From: Vespula vulgaris
Lineage: Eukaryota; Arthropoda; Insecta; Hymenoptera; Vespidae
Assembly (NCBI RefSeq): GCF_905475345.1
Contig: NC_066588.1
Coordinates: forward strand, 2,677,501-2,741,500
Reading direction: 5' to 3'
Length of the DNA stretch: 64,000 nt
Part shown: in pieces, positions 25,164-37,075 of the stretch
How the letters are laid out: every line of letters starts with the position of its first letter
Numbering within the stretch: position 1 is the stretch's first letter
Program-made: the position numbers and the translations under genes
The notes under the pieces: generated by a model
The model's database searches: none
What the model saw: only the letters and a program-made list of their open reading frames with translations
What the model was told of the DNA's origin: nothing

Positions 25164-25563
25164 CTCTATCTCTGTCTCTCTCTCTTTCAAATTTATTACC
25201 GTCGAAATAGTCGTTAATGGAAGTCGTAATGATCGCGAAACGTTCTTGATAGACGAAAAGTTTATTAGTCAAATCTCTAATGACAGGTGCGACAAACTTG
25301 CGAAAATGTTTGACGATTTTGGTTGATGTATCAAAGTGAAAATTGAACGTTCGTGAAACGTACATACATGCAAGTGTGTATATAACCGCATTGGTTATTA
25401 ATTATTCGTTTACTTGCGCTTTACTTTATCGACATTTCTCTTTCTTTTTCTTTCATTTCTCTTTTTTTTTTTCTTTCTTTTTCCTTCTTTTATAATTAAC
25501 TTAATACAGATTAATCTATCTTTATAAAGTTTAAATAAAAAAGAGAAAATACGTATGTACATA

Positions 25564-25567
<4 letters not shown>
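25160..25567. other. Noncoding DNA; open non-repetitive stretch 25190-25326
   Basis: After the TC run a plus frame reads FKFITVEIVVNGSRNDR... to a stop at 25326, and the minus strand is also open. No acceptor follows the pyrimidine tract (no AG before the open stretch) and no family is recognised. Confidence 0.35.
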
Positions 25568-25570
<3 letters not shown>

Positions 25571-25634
<64 letters not shown>

Positions 25635-25638
25635 TGTA
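25571..25638. repeat. (TA)n(TGTA)n compound microsatellite
   Basis: About 18 TA units followed by eight TGTA units. Confidence 0.95.
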
Positions 25639-26055
25639 TATATAACTTTGTTCTTGATCGGAAACTACTCGTTGGATTCATGGACATCTCAATGTATCTT
25701 CTGACGAGTGGTATTTCCTAAGGGAACTGAAACACTCTGCTCTTCGTAGCATCGTTCACTGAACCACGATATTTACGTTACTGTCGATTTGTAAAAAGAT
25801 ATATATATAGATACACACACACACACATATATATATATATATTAATCCAGTTTTTTTCCATTCATGGCTTATTTATACGACTTCCTTGTTAACACAGACC
25901 TTTGCTTGTTTTCGAGTCTTATTCTTTTTCAATACGAGATAATATACAATAGTTAAAAATTTTCTCATCGATGTTTCAATCCACAAACATCACTTTTTTT
26001 TCTTTGCACAAACGCATTCAGATATGTACCTATGTACGCTTTGTACGTTTTATAA

Positions 26056-26059
<4 letters not shown>

Positions 26060-26122
<63 letters not shown>
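26060..26122. repeat. (CT)n microsatellite
   Basis: About 31 CT units. Confidence 0.97.
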
Positions 26123-26124
<2 letters not shown>

Positions 26125-26583
26125 CTTCCTCTTTCTCTTTTATGCGCCTGAACACGCGCGTGCTTTGCCTGGACGGCTAGTGAAATTAATTTGAAAAATC
26201 AATTTTCTCCTCGATAGAAAAACGACAAATTTGCGATTTCAATCTATTTCGTTCAACGATTACAAAATATATAGGTATCTACCTATCCACGTATTTCTTT
26301 TTTCTTCTTTTTCTTTTTTCTTCTTTTCTCTTCTCCTTTTTTTCTTTTTCTTATTTCTTTCTCTTTTTTTTTTTTGTCATTTTTCCCGATCTCGGAAAAA
26401 TGCATTTTATTTTCTCTGGAATATATTTTCCCTTATAGTATAGTAGTATAGTAGTAAAAGTATGGCAAATATTTTCATATATTTCCGAGAATAACTCTTT
26501 TTGGTTTTTAGATCGAACGTCGGTCAGAGTAAAGAGCAGACGATGACAAGGACCGTGAGATACGAGTTATTTTTCTTTCTTTC

Positions 26584-26614
<31 letters not shown>

Positions 26615-29600
26615 TTGTCTCTGTCTCTTGCAAACAAACTTTATATTATCATATCGACGAAGTTTCAACCGCAGGTACCCATTTGACACCTGTCGTGTAA
26701 GAAAGTTCGATGGAGTATTTTAACTCCTGACTTTTTATCTTGTCGAATATAAAAACTTTTCTTACTTTCTCAGTAAAAATATCGCGATTAATGTTACATT
26801 TAAATATCCTATTAACGATTATCCGATACGCTTTAATGCCAGTTTAAATGAATCACCCTGTATAATGAAACAATCAAACGACATTTGTCACGTATTAAAA
26901 CGGTACATTGGCACGATGACCCAATGCAACGTATGTACTTCCCCTCTGGCTCTAATCCAAGTTCTAATCTTAACGAAATTAAAATTATTCTAAAACAAAA
27001 TATATTCCGTTGTACGTTCTACCATCTTCTATTCCTATATCTGATAGATCGAATCGAACGAATCTTTTTACGAACAATTATAATAGTTTTTCGAGAAAAA
27101 GAAGATGAAATTTTACTTGATTTTGACACGAAGAAAAGAAAGAAAAGAAAAGAAGCATTCTTTCGACACTAACAACGCAAATAGTCCGAGCGGAGTTATA
27201 TATTTCTCTAGAAAGTTAAAATTAAAACAAAGAATTACGATTTTTCCGAAATATTTTTGTTCGACAGTATTATATTCTCGGAAAATGTGATCAAAAATTG
27301 ATGAAGATATATGCTTGCTTGAAATCGATTCTTCAGGATTAGACGTTGCGTTTCATTTTAGAGCTTAAACTATTGTTTTCTGAAAAGTGTATTTAACAAA
27401 TTGATGTCAATGATATTTTCATGAACATTTTAAATGAAATTCGTCAGAATTGTTTCTCACGTCATTACCTAGTCCTTGTTATTTTTTAAAAGGCATCGTT
27501 CATTCTTTCCCTTTCTCTCTTCTTTTTTTTTCTTTTTTTTTCTTTTTTTTCTTTTTTTTTTCTTTAATCATTGAAATCTTTCATCGAAAATCCTGTGGTA
27601 AATTCAATCGCTCATATTTTTTTTAATTAAACGAAAGTGGTATTGAAAATCGGTTTCACGAAGGATTGGTTTTCTTTTTTCAATGCACTGTTTTAAGAGC
27701 TTCCTATTATTTTCTTTTTTTTTTTTCATCTTTTCATTTTTGATAATACTCCCCCGAGGAGACGCAATATTATTTTTTTATTTTACACTCCCCTATTGTT
27801 CGACGCCGATAATGGATAGTTTTTATTTAACGTTTACGTTTCAGAAAAATACTCCTTAAAAAAAAATATTACTCTTACGTTAATTTACGCGCGTTTAACT
27901 TTACGCGATTTATTATTATTATCATTATCTCAATTTTTTTTTTTTTATTAATAAAAGTTAAGAATCACGTGCTTAGAAAAAAAAGAAAGCAAAAAAAAAG
28001 GAAAAGGAGAGAAGAGGAACAAAAAAAAGAAAGAAATAATAAAAAAAAAAAAAATTGACCTTCCAATGTAAAATTATCTAAGTGTTTGTAACCCCTTAAC
28101 GTTAAGTGCACCTATTAGATAATAAGATGAGAGTAGATTTTTGTGTTCTCACTGTATCTTCTTTTTCAATCTTCGCAAATTAAATATATTTCTCTCCTCG
28201 GGGAGATACGTAAGGGGATTATATGCTTTGTTTTTTCTCTCTCATACAGATGCACATATCAGTGTAGGTATATACATATCTAAATACACACACACACATA
28301 TATAAAGGGAAGCAAAAGACCTTCTCGTTCCTAGGATATTTCAAGATAACGGATTATCTTCCGGCAGAGATTATACGACAAGTGACTAATTGAGCTCATC
28401 TATCAGTATCATACGAGCGAGCGAGTTGAACAGTCGAGCCATACACACACACACACACACACACATACAGAGAGAGAGAGAGAGAGAGAGAATTCAGAAT
28501 TATATATTTGCTCGTTTACTTTTTTAAATTGCCATACTGGCCTAGAAATTTTCTTTTCGCAAGTGGCCAATCAACGAGACCCGTCCCGATGAAATCGTTT
28601 GGCATTAATTTACGTGAACTTGGAAACTCGTCGAATTAATAACCACTTCCCCTTCTCATCCTCCCCTATTTCTCACCCCCACCCTTTTTCCTATCTACGC
28701 CCGGTGGTGACTTCAACGATCTTTACGAACTAAAACAAACAACGAGAAAATTAATAAGAGGACTGTGATAACAACGTACCAATATATATGTTAATATATG
28801 TTAATATCTACATTTGTACAATTTTATGCAAATTGTTTTTCACGAAAGTTTACATTTACGAATCTCTCTCTTTCTCTCTCTCTTTTCGAATCCAATTTGT
28901 CGTGTTACCGATACCATACATAGAGAAAATTACAAACTACGAAATGCAATAATTAATACCAGCTTCATTTTTGTTTCTACGATCACTTGCATATAAAAAT
29001 TCATTTAAAAAAAAAACAACAACAAAAAAGAGAGAGAGAGAGAGAAAGAAAACAATAATTATCAGCAGATTTTCCTCGACAGTGATATTACTAGATCTTC
29101 ACAATTTCATCCGAGTATTTTCATTTGTCATACATTTATTTCTCATTCTTTTTTTTTTCTTTTTTCTCTTTTTCTTTTTTAAATCATTAATTTACCTTCC
29201 TACGCTTCATATTATATTCCCTCAATTTAAAACGTCCATTAAAAACCTATAGGAATCGAATTCTCGATTATTAACACGTATCACTTTGTTACGATGAGAT
29301 TTCAACGAATATTCAGTGATATATCTACACGAACTAAATATGCATGTGTTACTTACACGAACGTACATATGCACGCTCGTACATACTGTTACGTGTACAC
29401 TGATTGACGATTCGCTGGCCATAATCCCTTCGTCATCACGACTCGGAGACAGTGGTAATTATGGATCCGGATCACACGAACCGTACAAATTATCCATTCG
29501 ATTAATGTCCGCTTCGCTGGTCATACGTACCTACCTACCTACCTATCTACCTACCTATCTACCTTCCTCAATCCTGAAGGCCTAAAGTGAAGGCCCTTTG

Positions 29601-31485
29601 ATGATCTAAATTTCCTTCGAAATTTCTAATCTTTGACTAACCAATATTACCTATATTCGTCATCTATCGATCGTACTTCTCTATTAATACGATACATTGA
29701 AAAAAAAAAATGATACATTTATTAACACGATCTATCGATTACCGATCGAAAATAATTTCTTTGATTTCGCACTTGATTTCATTTATGAATATGTATAAAC
29801 AGGGTGACCCGTTTAAGCAAACCCATTTAAATATCTCGTTAGAATTTTGTCATGATAATGAACAATTTTCTTTTTTTTTTTTTACGTAATATAAACGGTA
29901 TCAAATGATCGATATACGTTAGGGATATTTTTTTTTTAAGGATCATTTTTTTAAAAGCATTTTTCTCTTGCGATCTCATTAGAGCCTGATTCAGTAAATT
30001 TTACGTAAAATTTTTCTTTTCGAAGATTTCAAGATCGTTTCAAAGTTGTGTTATATATGTCAGAACGTATTTCTTTAATCAGCTGCAATAAAAAAAATAT
30101 ATATATAGTTGTATGCAAAAATATATCAATGATATTTGATAAAAAAGAAATATTCTTGCCGTACGTTGATCGTTTGATAACATTCATATTAAGTAAAAAA
30201 TATTTTTTGCATCATTATAATTTCATGAGATATTTAGATGGTCTTACTTATTAGACCATTCCATATATATATATATATATAAAGATCTGACCTATAAAGA
30301 AAGTAAATAAGAAAAATTAAGAGTAGAGATAAAGAGAAAAATGTTCATTGAACGACATCTCTCAGTTGGTGGTATAAATCACGAATGAGGGAAAAGAATT
30401 AATATGACGAGAGAAATCCAAAGATAAAACGTTTCAAAGTAGAAAATTGGAGTCGGAATTTTCTGAATGATAAATTGTTAATTGGCCCGCTTGAAACGCT
30501 AAAGAGCGGAGTAAAAAGATAAAAAGGAAAAAGAAAGAAGAAAAGTAAAGAAAGAAGGAAACAAAGAAAGAAAGAAAGAAAGAAAGAAATTCGAGGATGA
30601 AATTAAATGAAAATGAAAAAGGAAAAAAGAAATGGAAAGAGAAATAGTCAAACGTGTGTGGTCCACAGAAAGAGAAATACAAAGATGCCAATGGTGTTAT
30701 TACTCTTTATGAGGATTAATGTCGGTCCTCGTAAATCAATCGAGAGAAAAAGAGAAAGAAAGAAAGAAAGACAGAGAGAGAGAGAGAGAACGAAAAAAAA
30801 AGTAAAATGAAAAAAAAAATAAAAGGACGAAAGAAAGACTATACTAAAACGTTTGCGCGTGCATCAGGGGAAAAAGAAAGAATGAAAGAAAGAAAAAAAA
30901 ATAGAGAAAAAAAATCTCGGGGTTAAATGGTACGCTTGAAAAATAAAAAGGACCGTTTTAAAAGTTTCGTAATCAAAACGTAATACCCAGAACACGTTTT
31001 TTCGAATACGTTATGTACGTAGGTACGTACGTATATATGTACCTATTTGTATGCATGTATTCGTATATTTAACACATACGTATACATATATATATATATA
31101 AAATATATAAATAGTATAATATAATAAGTACATGTGTGTACATATATATTATACATGATAGTATAGTATAATAAGTACTCTATAATATATATATATATTT
31201 ATATATAATGTTCATTCATAGATATAAAGGTGTAAACGTATGCAATAGGACGAAACGAGAGATAACGCGCTGACACGAAAAAAAAGAATTACATAGATAC
31301 GTACATACACACACACACGGATATGTACATTTAAAAAATAATGAAAGAAATGGAAAGAAAAAAGAGCGGGAGAGGGTGGAATAGAACGAAGAGAAAAAAG
31401 AGAGAGAAGAATCGTAGGTAAGTTTAACGACCGAGTTAAAAGCTTGATCGCGTTGAATTAGTCAGCCGAATTTAATTGATAGACC

Positions 31486-31488
<3 letters not shown>
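26123..31488. other. Long noncoding stretch
   Basis: No gene supported over 5.3 kb. Contents: T-rich tracts (26300-26375, 27520-27565), (CT)n 26581-26615, an ACAGGGTG-type end on the minus strand at about 26852-26861, (CA)n 28443-28464 with (GA)n 28470-28490, a second ACAGGGTGACCC word at 29799-29810, (TACC)n at 29530-29560, (AAAG)n 30565-30590 and TA-rich DNA 31080-31210. Blocks 28550-28640 and 29400-29520 are non-repetitive with no frame of interest. Confidence 0.5.

Positions 31489-31539
<51 letters not shown>
31489..31539. repeat. (CT)n microsatellite
   Basis: About 25 CT units. Confidence 0.96.
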
Positions 31540-31549
<10 letters not shown>

Positions 31550-32838
31550 TTCTCTTTCTCTTTCCCTTTTTACATCTCGTCCAATTCCAATTCACCATTT
31601 ACCGTCACACTCAATTGCTAGCGTTTTAGAAGCCTTTTTTGTTTTATACCCTACATCGTTCAAAAAATCGCAATAAAATCGACGAGCCCACGTTATACAA
31701 CTTTGACGAACCTTTTCTATCTCTCTTTACTTCTCTATCTCACTCTCTTTCTCTCTTTTCTCTCACTTTCTTTCTCTCTCTCTCTCTCTTTCTCTCTCTG
31801 TATCATTCATTCTGTTTAAAAAAAATCTACTTAAGCTCAATAAAAAATATCTTATCTCTCATCATACTTACGATGATAAAGTTACCACTTCTCTCGTTTT
31901 AAATGTGTTTGTTTGTTTATTTCTTTTTTCTCTTTATTTTTTTTTTTTTTTGTTTTTACTTCGATGTTCAAATCTCTACGTTCCCTTTAACGATAGAGAG
32001 AAAGAGAGAAAGAGAAAGAGATACGTAATTAAGGAAACACACGTTGGCACGATTAAGCTCGAGACGGGCGTTTCGAAAAATTAGAGTTTCATAAATTTTA
32101 TAACGTGCTGCCCGTTTAAATGCTTATTACGTGTACGTTAATGCACACGTTCGCCTGTTATATCGCGAAAAATGAGAGGAATAAAATCCTGTGTTAAAGC
32201 GTACGAGCAAAATTTTGCGGCTAATATTCGCGTGAAAGATACCGAATGCTTCGTCCACTACTAAAATGTTAAATTCCAAGCGTTTATCGTTCGTCTCTTG
32301 AAAATATTATAAAAAAGGAAAAAAGAAAGCGAGAGAGAAAAAAAGAGATTCTAAACGACAACTAACGCCATTTTTAAAAAGGAATAAAACAAAAAGTCAC
32401 GAAAGATAAACGATTATGTAATTTATTACATATACATATATACGAATATGTTCGTATACGAGTGGAGATAGGGAATTATAATCCGACGATTTATAGACGT
32501 ATATTTGTATTCACTCCACTACAAGAAGATTTTAACTTCTCGTACGAAAGAGATTAAACATTTATTTTGAACAAGATACCACTTACTTAGTAGCTATTAC
32601 GTGCAAAAATATAGGTATATAAATAATAACCGTATATATTGATTTTACGTATGTGGATCAAATCATAAATTTATATATAACAAGCACGAATTCGACGTGT
32701 TACAATTCTAATATTTCCATCGATTTATATAAAAAAAGAAACAAAGATGAACAAAAATATTGTTAGATGGATCCTTTGCCATTATCAAACTTGATTAAAA
32801 GAAAATTCGTCAATTTATCAACAACAACAACAATAATA

Positions 32839-32869
<31 letters not shown>

Positions 32870-33346
32870 ATATCTATCTAGAAAAAATTATCACTCACTT
32901 TTATCAGATAAAACTTAACATTTTACAATTTCGAAATAGAAACGATCTGTCATTGTTAATAACATCGAAACGTCGCGATTTGTTAGACGCGAAAATTGAA
33001 AATTGCAAAACAAAAATAAAAAGAGGAAGAAAAAGATGCGTATTGACGATAATGAAATAATTAAAAAAAAAAAAAAATGCAAAAAAAAGAAGAAAAAGAA
33101 GAAGAAAAAAGAAAAGACCATGACACTTGATCTGTGCAAACTTAATGTTACGAAAAAGCAATGATCTATCATTGTCGAAAGTTCGTCCTATAAATGGAAA
33201 AATCGTAATATCGTAAGAAAGTCGTTTTGCTATGAACGAAAAGCTTTTCCCTATTGGAAGTTTCCGTAATCTCGATTAGACGGCCATGATCGAGAGCATA
33301 GTGTTCCCTTCGTTTCTAAACCACGTCACTTTTTCTCTCCTTCTCC

Positions 33347-33351
<5 letters not shown>
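31540..33351. other. Noncoding DNA; complex block 32035-32290
   Basis: Pyrimidine-rich 31700-31800. Bases 32035-32290 are non-repetitive and CpG-rich, with no long frame, looking more like regulatory than coding DNA. (AAC)n(AAT)n at 32820-32870. A-rich 33060-33115. Confidence 0.45.

Positions 33352-33398
<47 letters not shown>
33352..33398. repeat. (CT)n microsatellite
   Basis: About 23 CT units. Confidence 0.96.
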
Positions 33399-33405
<7 letters not shown>

Positions 33406-33734
33406 TTTCTCACTCCCTTTAGTATAGCTCCTGAGTCCGTAGTGGCCATTAAATCGCATTGCTCGATAATTCAACTCGTATGAACGTGTATACCTACGTA
33501 CGTACTTACACACAAGTTCCTTTATTCCAGTTAGAAAAGCAAGGCAGAAAAAGCACTCGTGAAAAAGCTTTACGAGGGCAAAAGCAAAAGTGTTTTCTTT
33601 CTCTCTCTTTCTCTCTTTCTCTCTATCTCTCTATCTCTTTCTCTCTCTATCTCTTTCATTCAATCACAAGTACTTTTCTGGGTCAATTGCCGTAAGTTTA
33701 TCTAATATAACAAAAAAAAGAAAAGGATAAAAAA

Positions 33735-34008
33735 AGGAAAGAAAGAATAATCGTTGTTAACTCTACATTGTCTCATCTATCATAAATAGATGATAATATT
33801 GGAATTAGATAATTATTTTTATTGCGCAATGTTCTATCTGCTTAACTATCTTAATCAATTGAAGTAATTTCGTTTGATATATATATTAAAAAAAAAGAGA
33901 AAGAATAGTCATTATTAATTCTTTATTCTATCATCGATTATAAACTAGTTCATTAACAAATCAATCGAATTTTATTAATAATTCAATTGGTTGTTCGTGG
34001 TATGTTCG

Positions 34009-34042
<34 letters not shown>
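33735..34042. repeat. Two-copy tandem duplication, unit about 156 bp
   Basis: AAGAATAATCGTTGTTAACT...TCTCATC (from about 33744) aligns with AAGAATAGTCATTATTAATT...TCTATCATC (from about 33902). Both copies end in CAATTG...TTCGTTTRATATATAT. The second ends in a (TA)n run at 34012-34042. Confidence 0.65.
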
Positions 34043-34046
<4 letters not shown>

Positions 34047-34384
34047 AAACAAAAAAAAAACTAATCTATAATATCATAATTCGATAATTATATTTAACTA
34101 TCACTATTTAACTATACCCATATATACTATATACAACATTAAAAATACTTTATATTCGCTGTACAATATTCTATTTATTTATTTATCCATTCATCTCTCT
34201 CTATTTAATACTCTCTTTAAATCTCCCTCTCTCTTTCTCTCTTTCTCTTTTTCTAGGTACTCTCGTTAAGTCCATCTCATTCACACCACACAAACTCTAT
34301 TCTCTCTCGTGTATGTTTCCTACTCCTTCCGTTCAATTACCACGGAGCGTCGGGACGCTTTTCGCGACGTTGAGCCGAGCCGAA

Positions 34385-34551
34385 CCATAGCCATAGCCAT
34401 AGCTATAGCCATAGCCATAGCCATAGCCATAGCCATAGCCATAGTCCAAGCCCAAGCCAAGCCAAGCCAAGCCAAGCCAAGCCAAGCCAAGCCAAGCCAA
34501 GCCAAGCCAAGCCAAGCTAAGCCAAGCCAGGCCAAGCCATGCCAAGCCGAG
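34385..34551. repeat. Compound minisatellite: (CCATAG)10 passing into (CCAAG)20
   Basis: Ten hexamers CCATAG (one CTATAG variant) at 34385-34444 are followed, after TCCAAGC, by about nineteen CCAAG pentamers and a final CCGAG (34452-34551). The last few vary (CTAAG, CCAGG, CCATG). The pentamer equals the hexamer minus its T. Because neither unit creates stops, frames of 191 codons (+) and 85-108 codons (-) run through it. They read AI or AKPSQ repeats and are not supported as genes. Confidence 0.95.
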
Positions 34552-35451
34552 CGGCGCCTCTCGTCTCGAGAGAACAAAAGGAGGAAAATTGTTAATTATA
34601 CGCTTCGCTGTATGTTCGCGAATACGCACGCGTTGGTATTTCTCTTGGTTCTCCTTCAAACAAGAACGTTTCTCTTTTTCTCTTTTTTCGTTTTTCTTTT
34701 TTTTCTCCTTTTTCTTTTCATTTCTTTTTCATTTTCCTTTTTTCTCTTCTTTTTCGTAACTCCTCCATTGACCGATCTTTTTTTTCTCGGGGCTCTACGG
34801 TATAAAAAAATATTTCGTAGATCAGTTGGTTCTTTTTCCTTTCTTTCTTTTTTTTTTTTTTTTGTTGTTTTTCTTTTTACGTAGAATATGTTGCTATTTT
34901 CTATTTAAAAAAGAAAGAATGAATATGCCATAATATTATCCTCCACTTCCCACCCATCATCCTTACTCATCTCCTTTAAGATTTTGCCCGAACGATTTTT
35001 GCTCGAAAGTATGTCGGCTTTTCGAAATAAAAATTTTCACAACCGGTTTATATATGTAGTATATATATATATTATAAAGAAGAAAACCACATCGTCTTGG
35101 CGTAAAAAGAAAGGAAGAAAAAAAATAAGTGAAGAAAAAAGAAAAAAAAGAAAGTATAACGCTATAAGAGAATATAACTAAGTATAACCGAGATTTAAAA
35201 AAAAAAATAGAGAGAGAGAGAAAAAAAAGAAAAGAAACAGAAGAAGAAGAAGAAAGAAAAAAGGTTCAGAATTTGTATATATATATATATATAATCTAAT
35301 AAATAATTTCATCATCGATAAAATGAGATAAGATTAAAAAAAAGATACAGATATACATACATACATATCATATATCTATATATAATACTTAAGTATATAT
35401 GTATAACTTCAAAATTACACATCTTTATAGGTTAATCTATATATTTCTCTT

Positions 35452-35488
<37 letters not shown>

Positions 35489-36169
35489 TCTTTCGTCCTT
35501 CTTTATTCCTTTTTTTTTCTTCATTTATTTCTCCTTTTCATTTCTTTTTACATCAAAACGATCTGACTTTTTTCTTGTTTCTTTCATTTATCGTGTGAAC
35601 CTTTGTACCTTAACCTCTCTCTTTCTCTCCCTTTCTCACTTTTTCTCTACAAGTCGATCGTAACTCGTTCATTCGCACTACGAAATAGCCGTAAGGTTCC
35701 TGCGACTTGAAAACGTTAGCTCCATGAGAATGTGTATACTAAGGGAGAGAGAACGATGCGCGAAACTTTAAATTACCTTTTTACGCTTCGCTCTCAAATA
35801 TAGTCCTTTCCACTTTACCTTTTCCTTTTGTAAACGATTTAACAGGTCAGCTCTCTGATACCGACTTTTCTTTCTCTCTTTCTTTTTTTTTCCCAGCTTT
35901 TTTTTTCTTTCTCTCTTTTTTTTTAATAAACCAACTTTTCCCGTTGGTTTTTCTATACATCGAGACTGCCGGTTACGTCTTTTATATACGAGTCCTTTGA
36001 TGATTATTCAAAGCTTCTTATATGGTTGAAAATTTTTTTCTATAAACCCAAGTTACGATAAAATCGAAAGAAAAAGAAAAAGAGAGAAAGAAGAGAATGA
36101 GAAAAAGAGAGAGAGAGGAGAAAGAAAGAAAGAAAGTTCACTTTATTTCTTGAATATAATCAAGACTCC

Positions 36170-36176
<7 letters not shown>
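34552..36176. other. Noncoding DNA
   Basis: Pyrimidine-rich 34660-34880, AT/GA-rich 35180-35420, (CT)n 35450-35490. Bases 35650-35760 and 35920-36010 are non-repetitive. No gene supported. Confidence 0.45.

Positions 36177-36230
<54 letters not shown>
36177..36230. repeat. (TC)n microsatellite
   Basis: About 26 TC units. Confidence 0.96.
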
Positions 36231-36239
<9 letters not shown>

Positions 36240-36529
36240 CTAAAAGATGAAAAAATCGATATAAAAAATTTTTACCTTAAGAAAAATCAACTCCGACGAT
36301 ACATTTTTTATCGCTAGAGTTCCAAGCACGTTATTATAATAATATCGAACGATAAAAAGCAAAATTTTATGATACAAAAATATGATCATCTTAAAAGAAT
36401 AATATATAAGTAAGTAGATATATACGTTGTTAAAAAAATATGTGAGTGCCTATTCATTTGTATGTATATATATACGTGCGTATGAGAGAGAACGAGAAAG
36501 AGAAAAAGAGAGAGAGAGAGAGAGAGAGA

Positions 36530-36800
36530 TTTATGAACGGTGAATCGTTAATCAGTTTCTCATATGTAGGTACCTACATATCAATGAATCTGACTAATCC
36601 ATTGCACACTAACAACGGTCCGGTTTTCCTTTCGCTATCGTGTGGGTGGCGGATATCACCGACCACAAAATCGCATGCACATCGCCGCCAATCGGATTTA
36701 GCTGTGGTCTCTCTCCCGTATTATTTGCATATCGCTGGGTGGATGGCACGAAACAATGAGTCACCCTTCCTGATCGAGATGAATTCGTTAAAAAAAAGTC
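36530..36800. other. Complex block with a 20-bp perfect palindrome and enhancer-type words
   Basis: Non-repetitive. Contains the palindrome ATATGTAGGTACCTACATAT (36562-36581), ATTTGCAT (octamer-like, about 36723-36730) and TGAGTCA (about 36758). A 216-codon plus frame crosses it but starts and ends in repeats and is unrecognised. Regulatory function is possible. Confidence 0.35.
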
Positions 36801-37034
36801 GAACTTTCTATCTAACCCTTCCCCTCCTCCCATCTCTTTCTGTCTATCTGTCTCTCTTTTTTCCTCTTCATCTATTTTTCTTTCTCTGTTTATTTATTTT
36901 TCTATCCTCCTCTATATCCTTTTCATCCTGGTCAATTCTTTTTACGAAATCCGATCAATCTCCATCGTACAAAATCATTTCTCTCGAAAGGTTCAAATCC
37001 GCCATTAAATTCGAACCCTTTTCTATACGAATAT

Positions 37035-37075
<41 letters not shown>

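Noticed and set aside
34446..34551. Pentamer array as an interstitial telomere
   Set aside because: The unit CCAAG/CTTGG is not the insect telomere repeat TTAGG/CCTAA in any rotation.
34309..34884. 191-codon frame with AI and AKPSQ repeats, and antisense AM/LAWLG frames
   Set aside because: They arise because neither CCATAG nor CCAAG repeats contain stops; the flanks are T-rich low complexity and no splice signals or family match support coding.
36985..37005. tRNA B-box-like GGTTCAAATCC
   Set aside because: The flanking bases do not form a T-stem and no acceptor or anticodon arm can be drawn.
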